Assembly: GCA_019310665.1 (NCBI GenBank)
Contig: JAFDDW010000013.1
Span: 1 to 14,307 of the forward strand
Length of the DNA: 14,307 nt
Direction of reading: 5' to 3'
DNA from: Deltaproteobacteria bacterium
GTDB taxonomy: Bacteria > Desulfobacterota > Desulfobacteria > Desulfobacterales > JAFDCJ01
Shown here: positions 1-6,740 of the stretch, piece after piece
Numbering within the stretch: position 1 is the first letter of the stretch
Layout of the letters: each line of letters starts with the position of its first letter
The notes under the pieces: generated by a model
What the model saw: the letters and a program-made list of their open reading frames with translations, nothing else
Told to the model about the DNA's origin: nothing
Databases searched by the model: none
Translations under genes and position numbers: made by a program

Positions 1-924
1 TTTCCCATGTTTCATATAGCGGGTTTGACGGTCGTCGAAAGCGCTATTTTCACCGGCTGGACCCAGGTGCTCATCCCCAATCCCCGCGATACAGAACACA
101 TCTGCAAGGAAATGGAAAAATACAAACCCACCAATTTGGTCAATGTTCCTTCCCTGTATCAGATGCTGATGGCCGATCCGAAATTCAAAGAGCTGGATCA
201 TTCAACTCTGGGAACCTGCATTTCAGCCGCCGCCCCTTTTCCCAAAGAATCCCAGGCGGACCTGGAAAGCATCATCGGGGAGGGCAAACTCCTGGAACTT
301 TACGGTATGACCGAAACCTCGCCGGTGTCCACCATGAACCCGTCCAAAGGAAAGAAAAAGCTGGGTACCGTGGGAATGCCGATTTTAAATGTAGAGTGCA
401 AACTGGCTGACCCCGGTACCGGTGAAGAAGTTCCCGTTGGAGAGCCCGGTGAAATCTGCATCAAAGGACCGCTGGTTATGAAGGGATACTACAACAAGCC
501 GGAAGAAACCGCCCATGCCATTAATGAGGATGGTTACATGCGCACCGGCGATGTCGCTATTATGGATGAAGAGGGTTACCTGACCATCGTCGACCGTACC
601 AAAGACATGATTATTGTGGGCGGCTTCAAAGTCTTTTCCAGCAAAGTGGAGGATGCGCTCTCCAAACATCCGGCCATCGGCATACTGGCGCTCATCGGCG
701 AAGATAATCCCGAGCGACCGGGATCTGAAATTGTCAAAGCCTACGTTCAGCTTGATCCGGCATTCAGCTTTGACGGCAACGAGGAGGCTTTGAAGGAAGA
801 CATTAAAGCCTTTGCCAAGGAAAAAGTCGCTCCCTATGAAGCCCCAAAAATAATTGAAATTATAGAAGAAATGCCGCTAACGGCCGTGGGCAAGATAGAC
901 AAAAAGGTCTTGCGGGTAAAATAG
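1..924 (+). CDS. AMP-binding acyl-CoA synthetase, 3' part (5' end outside window)
   Basis: This is the C-terminal part of an ANL-superfamily enzyme that adenylates a carboxylic acid, probably a fatty acid, and transfers it to CoA. The frame is open to the first base and begins with a conserved FPMFHIAG segment, so the true start lies upstream; the ATG at 7 is internal. About 307 residues are present, against roughly 500-560 for the family. Motifs in order are LYGMTETSP (nucleotide-binding A5), YMRTGDVA (A7, with the ribose-binding Asp), DRTKDMIIVGG (the A8 hinge between the large and small lobes) and TAVGKIDKK near the end (A10, with the catalytic Lys). Everything needed for adenylation that falls inside the window is intact. 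The stop is TAG at 922-924. A second, distinct acyl-CoA synthetase faces it from the far end of the window. The exact substrate cannot be told; medium- or long-chain fatty acid is the usual guess for this motif set. Confidence 0.93.
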   Translation, partial: FPMFHIAGLTVVESAIFTGWTQVLIPNPRDTEHICKEMEKYKPTNLVNVPSLYQMLMADPKFKELDHSTLGTCISAAAPFPKESQADLESIIGEGKLLELYGMTETSPVSTMNPSKGKKKLGTVGMPILNVECKLADPGTGEEVPVGEPGEICIKGPLVMKGYYNKPEETAHAINEDGYMRTGDVAIMDEEGYLTIVDRTKDMIIVGGFKVFSSKVEDALSKHPAIGILALIGEDNPERPGSEIVKAYVQLDPAFSFDGNEEALKEDIKAFAKEKVAPYEAPKIIEIIEEMPLTAVGKIDKKVLRVK

Positions 925-927
925 TGC

Positions 928-1001
928 TAATAATTCATTGTAAATAATTTAAGAATTATCTTTTTAATAATTCATTGTAAATAATTTAAGAATTATCTTT
1001 T
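928..1001. repeat. exact 37-bp tandem direct repeat, two copies
   Basis: Positions 928-964 and 965-1001 are identical over 37 bases and directly abut. The unit starts taataattcattgta and ends gaattatctttt. Each unit contains a 7-bp inverted repeat (ataattc / gaattat), so each could fold into an AT-rich hairpin ending in a T run on the + strand. The first copy begins three bases after the acyl-CoA synthetase stop codon, so it may be a duplicated weak terminator. A degenerate inverted match (1020-1031, one base shorter) follows. The exactness suggests a recent duplication. Confidence 0.95.
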
Positions 1002-1042
1002 GGAGATGTAAGTTCTCATAATTATTACAATTCATATAAGCA

Positions 1043-1086
1043 GGGGCCACCGAGGTGGCCCCGCACCCTAGGTCGAAACCATAGGG
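1043..1086. other. two adjacent GC-rich hairpins (possible structured RNA or transcription-end structure)
   Basis: The first hairpin has a perfect 8-bp stem, ggggccac / gtggcccc, with a cgag loop at 1043-1062. Three bases later, ccctaggt pairs with acc-a-taggg around a cgaa loop at 1066-1086, with one bulged A. Both stand out in a very AT-rich spacer between convergent genes. Neither is followed by a clear T run on either strand, so they are not textbook intrinsic terminators. They could be a bidirectional transcript-end structure, a REP-like element, or part of a small RNA. I do not recognise a known riboswitch class. Confidence 0.5.
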
Positions 1087-1155
1087 GAAGTTTGTAATAT
1101 AAGTAATATTATAGAATTTTATTCTAATATGTCAGGGAAAATAACAATCGGCTGA

Positions 1156-1204
1156 AGCTTACGTGAAGTAAGCTGATGGTTTTTCGAAGTGGAATAAAAC
1201 CATC
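1156..1204 (-). terminator. two stem-loops just downstream of the LysM lipoprotein gene (possible transcript end)
   Basis: Reading the - strand past the stop at 1222, a 9-bp perfect stem (gatggtttt / aaaaccatc, 1175-1183 with 1196-1204, 12-base loop) comes first. A 7-bp perfect stem (agcttac / gtaagct, 1156-1162 with 1168-1174, 5-base loop) follows immediately. The position 18 bases after the stop suits a terminator or an mRNA 3'-end stabiliser. The stems are AT-rich and no strong U run follows, so the call is tentative. Confidence 0.3.
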
Positions 1205-1221
1205 TAAAAATTTCTAATTCT

Positions 1222-2640
1222 CTACTGTTTATTTTCCTTGGCCTTGCTTCGCTTGATGCTCTCCAGACGTTCGTTAAGATTTTTGGCTTTGGTAAGGTTC
1301 TTGTTGACATCCTTGTAATTCGGGTCGAGCTCATAGACCGACTCCCATTCCTTAATCGCATCGGTTAATCTTTGCTCTCCAAAATAAGCCAGACCCTTAT
1401 TGTAGTGAACCTCTTTAAATGTATCTTCGGATTTACGGATATTCTCATCACATTTGCCACACTTCTTATCGTATTTCAAAGAGGCTTCAAATTCATCTCT
1501 GGCGCCCAGGTAATCCTCTTTACCAAAAAAAACCAATCCTTGCTGAAAATGACTCTTAGCAAGATATTCGCGGGTCAATGAATCATTGGGACGAACGTTT
1601 AAAACCTTATTGAATTCGGCAATCGCGTCGCCATATTCCTTATTTTTATAAAGTTCAATGCCCAGCTCACGATAGTTCACTATCGGGTCTTCAATCGTTA
1701 TTGGCTTTTTAACAACCGTTTCTTTTTTGGGCTTCTCAGGTTCTTCTGCGGCCATCGGCCTTTTAGGGGGTATGCCGGCCGCTTTGGCTTCTTCTGCCTG
1801 GCCCTCTGCTAAAAATGGAAGTCCTTCAACTTCGGGGATTTTAAGTTCCTGCCCGACCCGCACGGGTGCGCCATCTTCCAGGTTGTTGAACATAACGATG
1901 ACATCATATTTTTTTAAGTCGCCGTAGTACATTTGCGCCAGTTTTGAGAGCGTCTCCTCGGGTTGAACGGTATGGGTGATATAACGTTTGACAGTTATAA
2001 TCTCTCCGGGCATTGATTCAGGCGATTCACCGGTATCGGTTTGAATGGCCGCCCGATCTGCAATAATCGGCATTCCTTCGATAACGGGAATCTTAATCTC
2101 CTGACCGACGGTGACCTTGGTGGCATCCTCCAGTTCATTGTACTCGGCAATCAGATGAAATTTACGGTAATCCCCGTAATATTTTTCGGCCAATGTAGAA
2201 ATAGTTTCGTCCGTTTGGAGGGTGTGCACGATGTACCTTGTGACCTGCTCTATATCTTTTTTGGCAGCCGTCAGTTTGTCTTTAGCTTCCGGGTGTTCCG
2301 GATTATATCTCAACGCTGTTAAAAATTCTTTTCGCGCCTCACGGTATTGGCCCCGGTTGTAAAATTTAAGGCCGATCTGATAGTGCTCCTCAGCCTTTTT
2401 GTGGAGCTCCTGTTCGATGGCCGTGCTTTTTTCTTTGGCCAGTTGATTTTCGGAGTCCACTGTGAGTACCAGTTTATACTGCTCTAAAGCCTCAACCAGA
2501 CTACCCTGTGCCTCGTAATTCTGTGCTTTGGCCGTATATTCTTCGGCAAGCTGCGCCGAAGATTTTTTACCGATTCCCGCGCAGCCGACTGCCAGAGCCA
2601 ACAATAGGACGATTCCGATGATTCCTGCTTTATTTTTCAT
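1222..2640 (-). CDS. TPR-LysM-LysM-TPR lipoprotein
   Basis: This 472-residue protein is probably an envelope-anchored, peptidoglycan-binding scaffold. The N-terminus has a short basic stretch, a hydrophobic core and a lipobox-like VGC ending at Cys20, so it should be lipidated. Residues ~32-122 form tetratricopeptide-like helical repeats. Two LysM domains follow at ~136-185 and ~220-269; both start with YI.HT.Q and end in VGQE.KIP. A Pro/Glu/Lys-rich linker (~275-318) leads to more TPR repeats at ~322-445 and a Lys-rich tail. A CGKC pair at 394-397 sits between two TPR units, which is unusual for a repeat scaffold and may be a disulfide or metal site. The gene starts seven bases after the TGA of the upstream deacetylase, with an aagtgaga stretch as a plausible ribosome site, so the two are almost certainly co-transcribed. 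LysM binding to N-acetylglucosamine-containing glycans is family knowledge; the partner proteins of the TPR parts are unknown. Confidence 0.88.
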   Translation of the reverse strand: MKNKAGIIGIVLLLALAVGCAGIGKKSSAQLAEEYTAKAQNYEAQGSLVEALEQYKLVLTVDSENQLAKEKSTAIEQELHKKAEEHYQIGLKFYNRGQYREARKEFLTALRYNPEHPEAKDKLTAAKKDIEQVTRYIVHTLQTDETISTLAEKYYGDYRKFHLIAEYNELEDATKVTVGQEIKIPVIEGMPIIADRAAIQTDTGESPESMPGEIITVKRYITHTVQPEETLSKLAQMYYGDLKKYDVIVMFNNLEDGAPVRVGQELKIPEVEGLPFLAEGQAEEAKAAGIPPKRPMAAEEPEKPKKETVVKKPITIEDPIVNYRELGIELYKNKEYGDAIAEFNKVLNVRPNDSLTREYLAKSHFQQGLVFFGKEDYLGARDEFEASLKYDKKCGKCDENIRKSEDTFKEVHYNKGLAYFGEQRLTDAIKEWESVYELDPNYKDVNKNLTKAKNLNERLESIKRSKAKENKQ

Positions 2641-2647
2641 GACTGTC

Positions 2648-3697
2648 TCACTTTAGTGAAATATGATTAAACGTTCTCAGCCTGGAAATGAAAGATTGCA
2701 TATCTCTTTCCAGTATCTGATCCCTTCTCAACACCAGCGGATTCGCGAAAAAGGGGTTGCCTCCTCTTTTAACGGACATTGCCATTTTGTAGCCCGCCTT
2801 CTTGGCCATCTGAATTGATATTTGGTCATAATAGCCAAATGGGTAGGCTATTATATAGGTATCCTGTCCCAATTTTTGATCAATGATTTTTTTGGAACCA
2901 TAGAGTTCCTTCTTAATCCGGGCCATAAATTCCGGCTCGGCTTCCCCCTCTTTGGGCTGAGTAAGATCACTATGATAAATCGTGTGCGAACCGATCGTAA
3001 AACCTTCCGACTGCATTTCTTTAAGCTGGTTCCAGGTAATGGCCATTTTGGATACACCGACAAAACTGGTATAGATGAACAATGTTGCGGTAAACCCGTA
3101 TTCTTTGAGAATCGGATAGGCAATATTATAGACGGAACGATATCCGTCATCCATGGTGATGAGGACAGATTTTTGCGGAAGCCCCTGACGATATTCAAGA
3201 AAGGCAAGCAGCTCTTTGGCTGTAATCACGTGATAGCCATTTTCCTTCAGGTATCTCATTTGAAGTTCAAATGTGCTTTTCGGCATGCACAAGGGGGAGC
3301 TGCAATTTTCGGCAAAACGGTGATAGGTTAGAATCGGTATGCTCTGAAATCCAGCAGCACTTAACCCTCCTTTGTTTCTGTCTTTCAGTGGAATCACAAT
3401 CGCGTTGCCGGTGCCGAAGCGAACCCCTGCATTGGCTTCTTCAATCACCCATGATTTTTCCCCACCCCCTAAAAATGCTTCCGCCAGTTCAGCGGGCGTT
3501 TCGTTGTTTTGAAGCATATAGACGATATAGTCTTCGGAACGAAAAAGGTTATTCTCCGGAGACGGACCCACCGCTCCTGTGGGTGCACAGGAGTAAGAAG
3601 CAAGCGAACTTATCCCCAAAATTATACATAAAAATAGAAGTTTAATGATTTCGGACCGCCGTTCTGCCTGAGTTTTAGCCAAACCAAAAGAGAACAT
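2648..3697 (-). CDS. LysM-like / polysaccharide deacetylase (NodB fold) envelope protein
   Basis: This is a 349-residue enzyme predicted to remove N- or O-acetyl groups from a surface polysaccharide or peptidoglycan (carbohydrate esterase family 4). A hydrophobic segment at ~17-35 ends near Cys37 (SYSC), a poor lipobox, so the protein may be a lipoprotein or simply exported. Residues ~56-103 resemble one LysM repeat (YIVYMLQNNET, ending IVIPL). The catalytic domain follows with YHRF (125-128), TMDDGY (metal and base Asp183-Asp184), SHTIYH (metal His238 and His242) and AYPFG (284-288). Thus the metal triad Asp-His-His is present. I chose ATG at 3697 because GAGGG lies five bases before it; the frame also extends nine codons further to a TTG at 3724 that has no comparable site. 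The gene is first in an operon with the TPR/LysM lipoprotein. Confidence 0.9.
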   Translation of the reverse strand: MFSFGLAKTQAERRSEIIKLLFLCIILGISSLASYSCAPTGAVGPSPENNLFRSEDYIVYMLQNNETPAELAEAFLGGGEKSWVIEEANAGVRFGTGNAIVIPLKDRNKGGLSAAGFQSIPILTYHRFAENCSSPLCMPKSTFELQMRYLKENGYHVITAKELLAFLEYRQGLPQKSVLITMDDGYRSVYNIAYPILKEYGFTATLFIYTSFVGVSKMAITWNQLKEMQSEGFTIGSHTIYHSDLTQPKEGEAEPEFMARIKKELYGSKKIIDQKLGQDTYIIAYPFGYYDQISIQMAKKAGYKMAMSVKRGGNPFFANPLVLRRDQILERDMQSFISRLRTFNHISLK

Positions 3698-3702
3698 GTC
3701 AA

Positions 3703-3707
3703 CCCTC
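3703..3707 (-). promoter_or_regulatory. ribosome binding site deciding the deacetylase start
   Basis: On the - strand the sequence reads GAGGG-TTGAC-ATG. This is a good Shine-Dalgarno at five bases from the ATG at 3697. It supports that start over the upstream in-frame TTG at 3724. Confidence 0.7.
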
Positions 3708-3787
3708 GGAGACCTAAGCAGCAAATGGAAAAAGATTTGCCAAACAGCACGTATTTAAATGCTTTTGCTGATTTACACCTGATGGAT

Positions 3788-3803
3788 AGAAAATTAATTT
3801 TCT
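3788..3803. promoter_or_regulatory. 16-bp perfect palindrome, possible operator
   Basis: AGAAAATTAATTTTCT is its own reverse complement. It lies in the divergent spacer about 90 bases upstream of the deacetylase start. Symmetric sites of this size often bind dimeric regulators, but AT-rich palindromes also occur by chance, and no regulator gene is in the window. Confidence 0.3.
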
Positions 3804-4024
3804 TATTTAGCAGTTAGCTGAAATACCGACCCTGACAATTGTTACTCTGAAAACCCCACCGGAGCGCTCGTCCGCAAAGCATTCAACCTGTAATCATTAA
3901 TCTGATCAGACCCTTCTTGTCAATTTAAATATGATATCATGGTCTCAATCCTAAAAAAAGACCGTCGGATCGACAGACAGGTGTTAAACGGTCAAATTGT
4001 GGGGATTTCCGTCCGGTAATTTAC

Positions 4025-4053
4025 TTGACATTGTTTTTCTACCATAATATTTT
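4025..4053 (+). promoter_or_regulatory. sigma70-like promoter of the signalling operon
   Basis: A perfect -35 TTGACA (4025-4030) is followed after 17 bases by TATTTT (4048-4053), a 4 of 6 match to the -10 box. An overlapping TAATAT at 4045-4050 is a less well-spaced alternative. Transcription would begin near 4060, leaving a leader of about 100 bases before the first gene. This is read by eye only. Confidence 0.45.
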
Positions 4054-4163
4054 AAAAGGATTGATAAATAAAGCTTGCTTTTTCAGATAGATCCACCGGC
4101 ACCGATTTAAAACGGCCAGTACAGCAGAACTGTAACTCTAACCCTGATGGGGATAACTTCCGA

Positions 4164-5039
4164 ATGGATTCAATCCAGATATTGGGCTTCCGTTTAAACA
4201 CCCGCTATGTCATCTATGGCATTGTGATCTGGTGGTTAGCAATGCTCACTGGTTACGCAATTATTACTTTCCGGTCAGATCGCCACAAAGACAAGTTAAA
4301 AGCATCCGGAATTGCAATAACGAACGAGTTTTCTGAGCTTATCAGCCTGCCTCTTTTAGAAAAAAATGATCGGACGATTCACAGCCTGCTGACCGATGCC
4401 GCCAGCAAAAAGGATGTCATTTATGCGTCGGTCGTTGATCATCGCAATAAAGTTGTTGCCTTCACCGGAACCGGACATCTTTTGCCGGACATGACAGAAG
4501 CGGACCATTCCGTCGAAAAGGTATCTATTTGGGAAGGCGGAGTTGCAAGCCATGCAAAATTCCTTAACTTTGCCGCAGACATAACTTACGCCGGTACCAA
4601 AATTGGGGAAATTTTTATAGGGCTGTCAACCAGCGAAACGTTTCGGACCAGAAGTCTATTTTTAATCATTGCGGTTTCGAGCTGTCTGGCTTTATTGGTA
4701 TTAATCCTGGTTTTTCGTTACCGATCGATCGGTGCGTCTGTGATGAAAGCCGTAAATTTTAATCGATCGAATTCCGCAATAGACCCGGATTTGAAAGGTT
4801 CACTTATTACCTGCCCTTTGTGCGGGACGCACAAGCCGCTTTCCGACAAGGTATTCCAGCATTCAAATCTTGACCGATTTTTGACACCCGGGAACTCGCA
4901 AGATGGGCCGAACGCCGCTAATGTCGCCCACGGCAAAAGAATCAATATAGAGGATCTTGCAAAAAAAGAAGATCTTTCCTGGATGCGACGCCAGATCATA
5001 CAGCGCTGCACCGAAATTATTAAAACCCTGGCCGCCTGA
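4164..5039 (+). CDS. two-pass membrane protein with periplasmic sensor module and Cys/His cytoplasmic tail
   Basis: I do not recognise a named family for this 291-residue protein. Membrane segments at ~15-36 and ~165-184 enclose a periplasmic domain of about 130 residues, the layout of a small Cache/CHASE-like sensor. The sensor resembles the one in the next gene: both carry a D....(A)...DH.N...A.T.T stretch (here 84-105) and IG....(L)S just before the second membrane span, and both first spans contain IW......GY. The cytoplasmic part lacks any kinase, HAMP or cyclase domain. Instead it has CPLCGTH (Cys217, Cys220, His223) and His233, a possible metal site, then a polar linker and a C-terminal helix ending at 291. 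The start has only a weak, distant ribosome site (gatgggg), but no better in-frame start was found. The gap to the kinase gene is 32 bases, so co-transcription is likely. It may act as a co-sensor or partner of that kinase. Confidence 0.8.
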   Translation: MDSIQILGFRLNTRYVIYGIVIWWLAMLTGYAIITFRSDRHKDKLKASGIAITNEFSELISLPLLEKNDRTIHSLLTDAASKKDVIYASVVDHRNKVVAFTGTGHLLPDMTEADHSVEKVSIWEGGVASHAKFLNFAADITYAGTKIGEIFIGLSTSETFRTRSLFLIIAVSSCLALLVLILVFRYRSIGASVMKAVNFNRSNSAIDPDLKGSLITCPLCGTHKPLSDKVFQHSNLDRFLTPGNSQDGPNAANVAHGKRINIEDLAKKEDLSWMRRQIIQRCTEIIKTLAA

Positions 5040-5071
5040 CACCTGATTAGGGACAGAAAAGGAGGGGTTCC

Positions 5072-6718
5072 ATGCTTGTCAGTGATATTGCCACGATGAC
5101 AGTGGTAAAAGTAAGGGAAGTTTCAACAAGCGTTTTTACAAAATTTTCCAGAAACATGAAGAGCATCACGAAAATAGGTTTCATTGACCGCAACCGAAGA
5201 GCAATTGTCATTTGTCTGGCGATTTGGCTCGCGGCCAATATCGCCGGCTATTTTGTTAATCACTTCGCCCTAGCACGGATGAATGACGCTTTATATCAGC
5301 AAGGGCTTTCAGAGGCTCAAAATCTGGCAACCAAAAGCGCTCCTTACGTTTTAGAAAAAGATATTTTGTCCCTCAATATTGCAGTCAGAAAATTACAGGG
5401 TGTGAAAGACCTGAAGTTTGCGGTGATAATGGATCACAAAAATAACATCCTGGCTCACACAGACACGGACTTGATGAATCAAACCTATGCGCCGTTGCAA
5501 AATGAAAAATCTATCCATACGATCGACGGCATTTCGATAAAAACAGGATTTTCACCAGATAAAACGGACGTAATCGGATTTTTTAAAAATATTATTTTTT
5601 CAGATGTAGAGATTGGAAGGGTTTGTGTGGCGCTATCGGCCGCGAATCTTAATCAAGGCCTTAATCAAGCGCGATTCTTTTATCTGTCCGGAGTCATCCT
5701 GTCGATCATTTTGTTGAGTGTCGCTTTAGTCTGGCTGGACCACAGGGCAAAAGCGAAAGCCCTTAAAATTAGCCAGGATGTAAAAAGCATGCAGCGGATC
5801 GGTCCGTATCTTTTGCAACAAAAAGTTGCCCGGGGAGGTATGGCGGAACTGTTTCTTGCAGATTACGTTCGCCGGGACGGTTTCCGAAGAAAAGTGGCGG
5901 TAAAACGAATTCTACCGCACCTGGCAGGAAACAAGGATTTTATCAAAATGTTCACCCGTGAAGCCCGCCTGGCGGCCTTGCTGCAACATCCGAATATCGT
6001 TCAAATTTTTGACTACGGAAAAATTGAAAACGCTTATTTTATTGCAATGGAATACATCGACGGAAAGAATCTGGAAGAACTCCTTTCAGCCATGAATCAG
6101 GGCCTCACTGTTGAGCAGACCGTTTTCATTATATTACAAATCTGCAAGGGCCTGGATTATTCTCATACGAAGCGGGATGAAAAAGGAAAAGCATTTAATA
6201 TTGTTCATCGGGATATCAGTCCGCAAAATATGCTGATTTCTTATCAAGGTGAGGTGAAGATCAGCGATTTTGGAATTTCCAAGGCCAGATCCGAGCCGAG
6301 CTTCACCCAGGCCGGCGTTATCAAAGGCAAATTGGCCTATTTATCACCCGAACAGGCATTGGGTGAATCAATTGATCAGCGAGCGGATATTTACGCGCTG
6401 GGACTTGTCTTTTATGAAACACTTACCGGCAAGAGAGTGTACAAGTTTAGCAGCGATATTGAGGCTATCCGGACGATTCCAAAAAAAGATATTGATCCTT
6501 TGATAAAATCCATGCCCGATCTTCCGGAAGAAGTAAACCGCATTGTGATGAAATGCCTGGAAAAGGATAAAGATAGTCGCTATCAGGATGTTTCTGCTTT
6601 ATACAATGATCTGTTGGCATGTAAAAAAGAGCTTAAATTTACTTTTGACACTGCTGACCTCGCAGATTTCATGAGCAAGCGTTTCAAGAAAAACGGCAAC
6701 TCCCCAGAACAAACCTAA
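5072..6718 (+). CDS. transmembrane Ser/Thr protein kinase with N-terminal periplasmic sensor
   Basis: This 548-residue Hanks-type kinase phosphorylates Ser/Thr residues at the cytoplasmic face. The start is well supported by AGGAGG-type sequence at 5060-5066. Membrane spans at ~44-63 and ~203-222 enclose a periplasmic sensor of about 140 residues, and the kinase domain follows at ~243-520. Visible elements are the glycine loop ARGGMAE (253-259), Lys278 in VAVK, the alpha-C Glu297, HRDISPQN (379-386, catalytic Asp381 and Asn386), DFG (399-401) and SPEQ (425-428, with Glu427). All catalytic residues are therefore present. The topology is the reverse of PknB-type kinases, which carry the kinase first and the extracellular sensor last; here it resembles a sensor histidine kinase, though no HAMP linker is evident. 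The activation segment between DFG and SPEQ holds several Ser/Thr that could be autophosphorylated. A PP2C phosphatase gene follows 22 bases later. Confidence 0.93.
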   Translation: MLVSDIATMTVVKVREVSTSVFTKFSRNMKSITKIGFIDRNRRAIVICLAIWLAANIAGYFVNHFALARMNDALYQQGLSEAQNLATKSAPYVLEKDILSLNIAVRKLQGVKDLKFAVIMDHKNNILAHTDTDLMNQTYAPLQNEKSIHTIDGISIKTGFSPDKTDVIGFFKNIIFSDVEIGRVCVALSAANLNQGLNQARFFYLSGVILSIILLSVALVWLDHRAKAKALKISQDVKSMQRIGPYLLQQKVARGGMAELFLADYVRRDGFRRKVAVKRILPHLAGNKDFIKMFTREARLAALLQHPNIVQIFDYGKIENAYFIAMEYIDGKNLEELLSAMNQGLTVEQTVFIILQICKGLDYSHTKRDEKGKAFNIVHRDISPQNMLISYQGEVKISDFGISKARSEPSFTQAGVIKGKLAYLSPEQALGESIDQRADIYALGLVFYETLTGKRVYKFSSDIEAIRTIPKKDIDPLIKSMPDLPEEVNRIVMKCLEKDKDSRYQDVSALYNDLLACKKELKFTFDTADLADFMSKRFKKNGNSPEQT

Positions 6719-6740
6719 ACTGATACTGGAGGAGTGCGAT

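Larger units (their letters stand above)
925..1221. other. convergent intergenic spacer with repeats and hairpins, no gene seen
   Basis: This spacer of about 297 bases separates the end of the + strand acyl-CoA synthetase from the end of the - strand LysM lipoprotein gene. It holds the 37-bp tandem repeat, the paired GC-rich hairpins and the two terminal stem-loops listed separately. The only open frame overlapping it on the - strand runs antisense into the LysM gene region and shows no recognisable protein features. No promoter with good consensus is evident. Confidence 0.7.
3698..4163. other. divergent intergenic regulatory region, no gene seen
   Basis: About 466 bases separate the divergently transcribed deacetylase and signalling operons. 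Several perfect palindromes occur: agaaaattaattttct (3788-3803), tctgatcaga (3901-3910), atgatatcat (3931-3940), and a 6-bp inverted repeat gcaaat / atttgc with an 8-base spacer (3721-3740). A looser pair gaccgt / acggtc spans 3960-3993. A sigma70-like promoter facing the signalling operon is listed separately. About 100 bases of leader would follow it before the ATG at 4164. I could not match this leader to a known riboswitch, and I saw no convincing promoter for the - strand operon. Confidence 0.6.

Noticed and set aside
385..669. Open frame on the - strand inside the left acyl-CoA synthetase
   Set aside because: It is fully antisense to a gene with clear ANL motifs and its translation has no recognisable domain or ribosome site.
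2822..3331. A 169-residue + strand frame across the deacetylase gene
   Set aside because: It lies opposite the conserved NodB catalytic region; its composition (Phe, Ile and Lys runs) is what antisense reading of this gene would give.
3698..3724. N-terminal extension of the deacetylase to the TTG at 3724
   Set aside because: The ATG at 3697 has a GAGGG ribosome site at good spacing; the extension adds nine residues with no domain and would bury that site.
4060..4163. Riboswitch in the leader of the signalling operon
   Set aside because: I looked for conserved cores of common classes and strong stems but found only 4-bp stems and no match.
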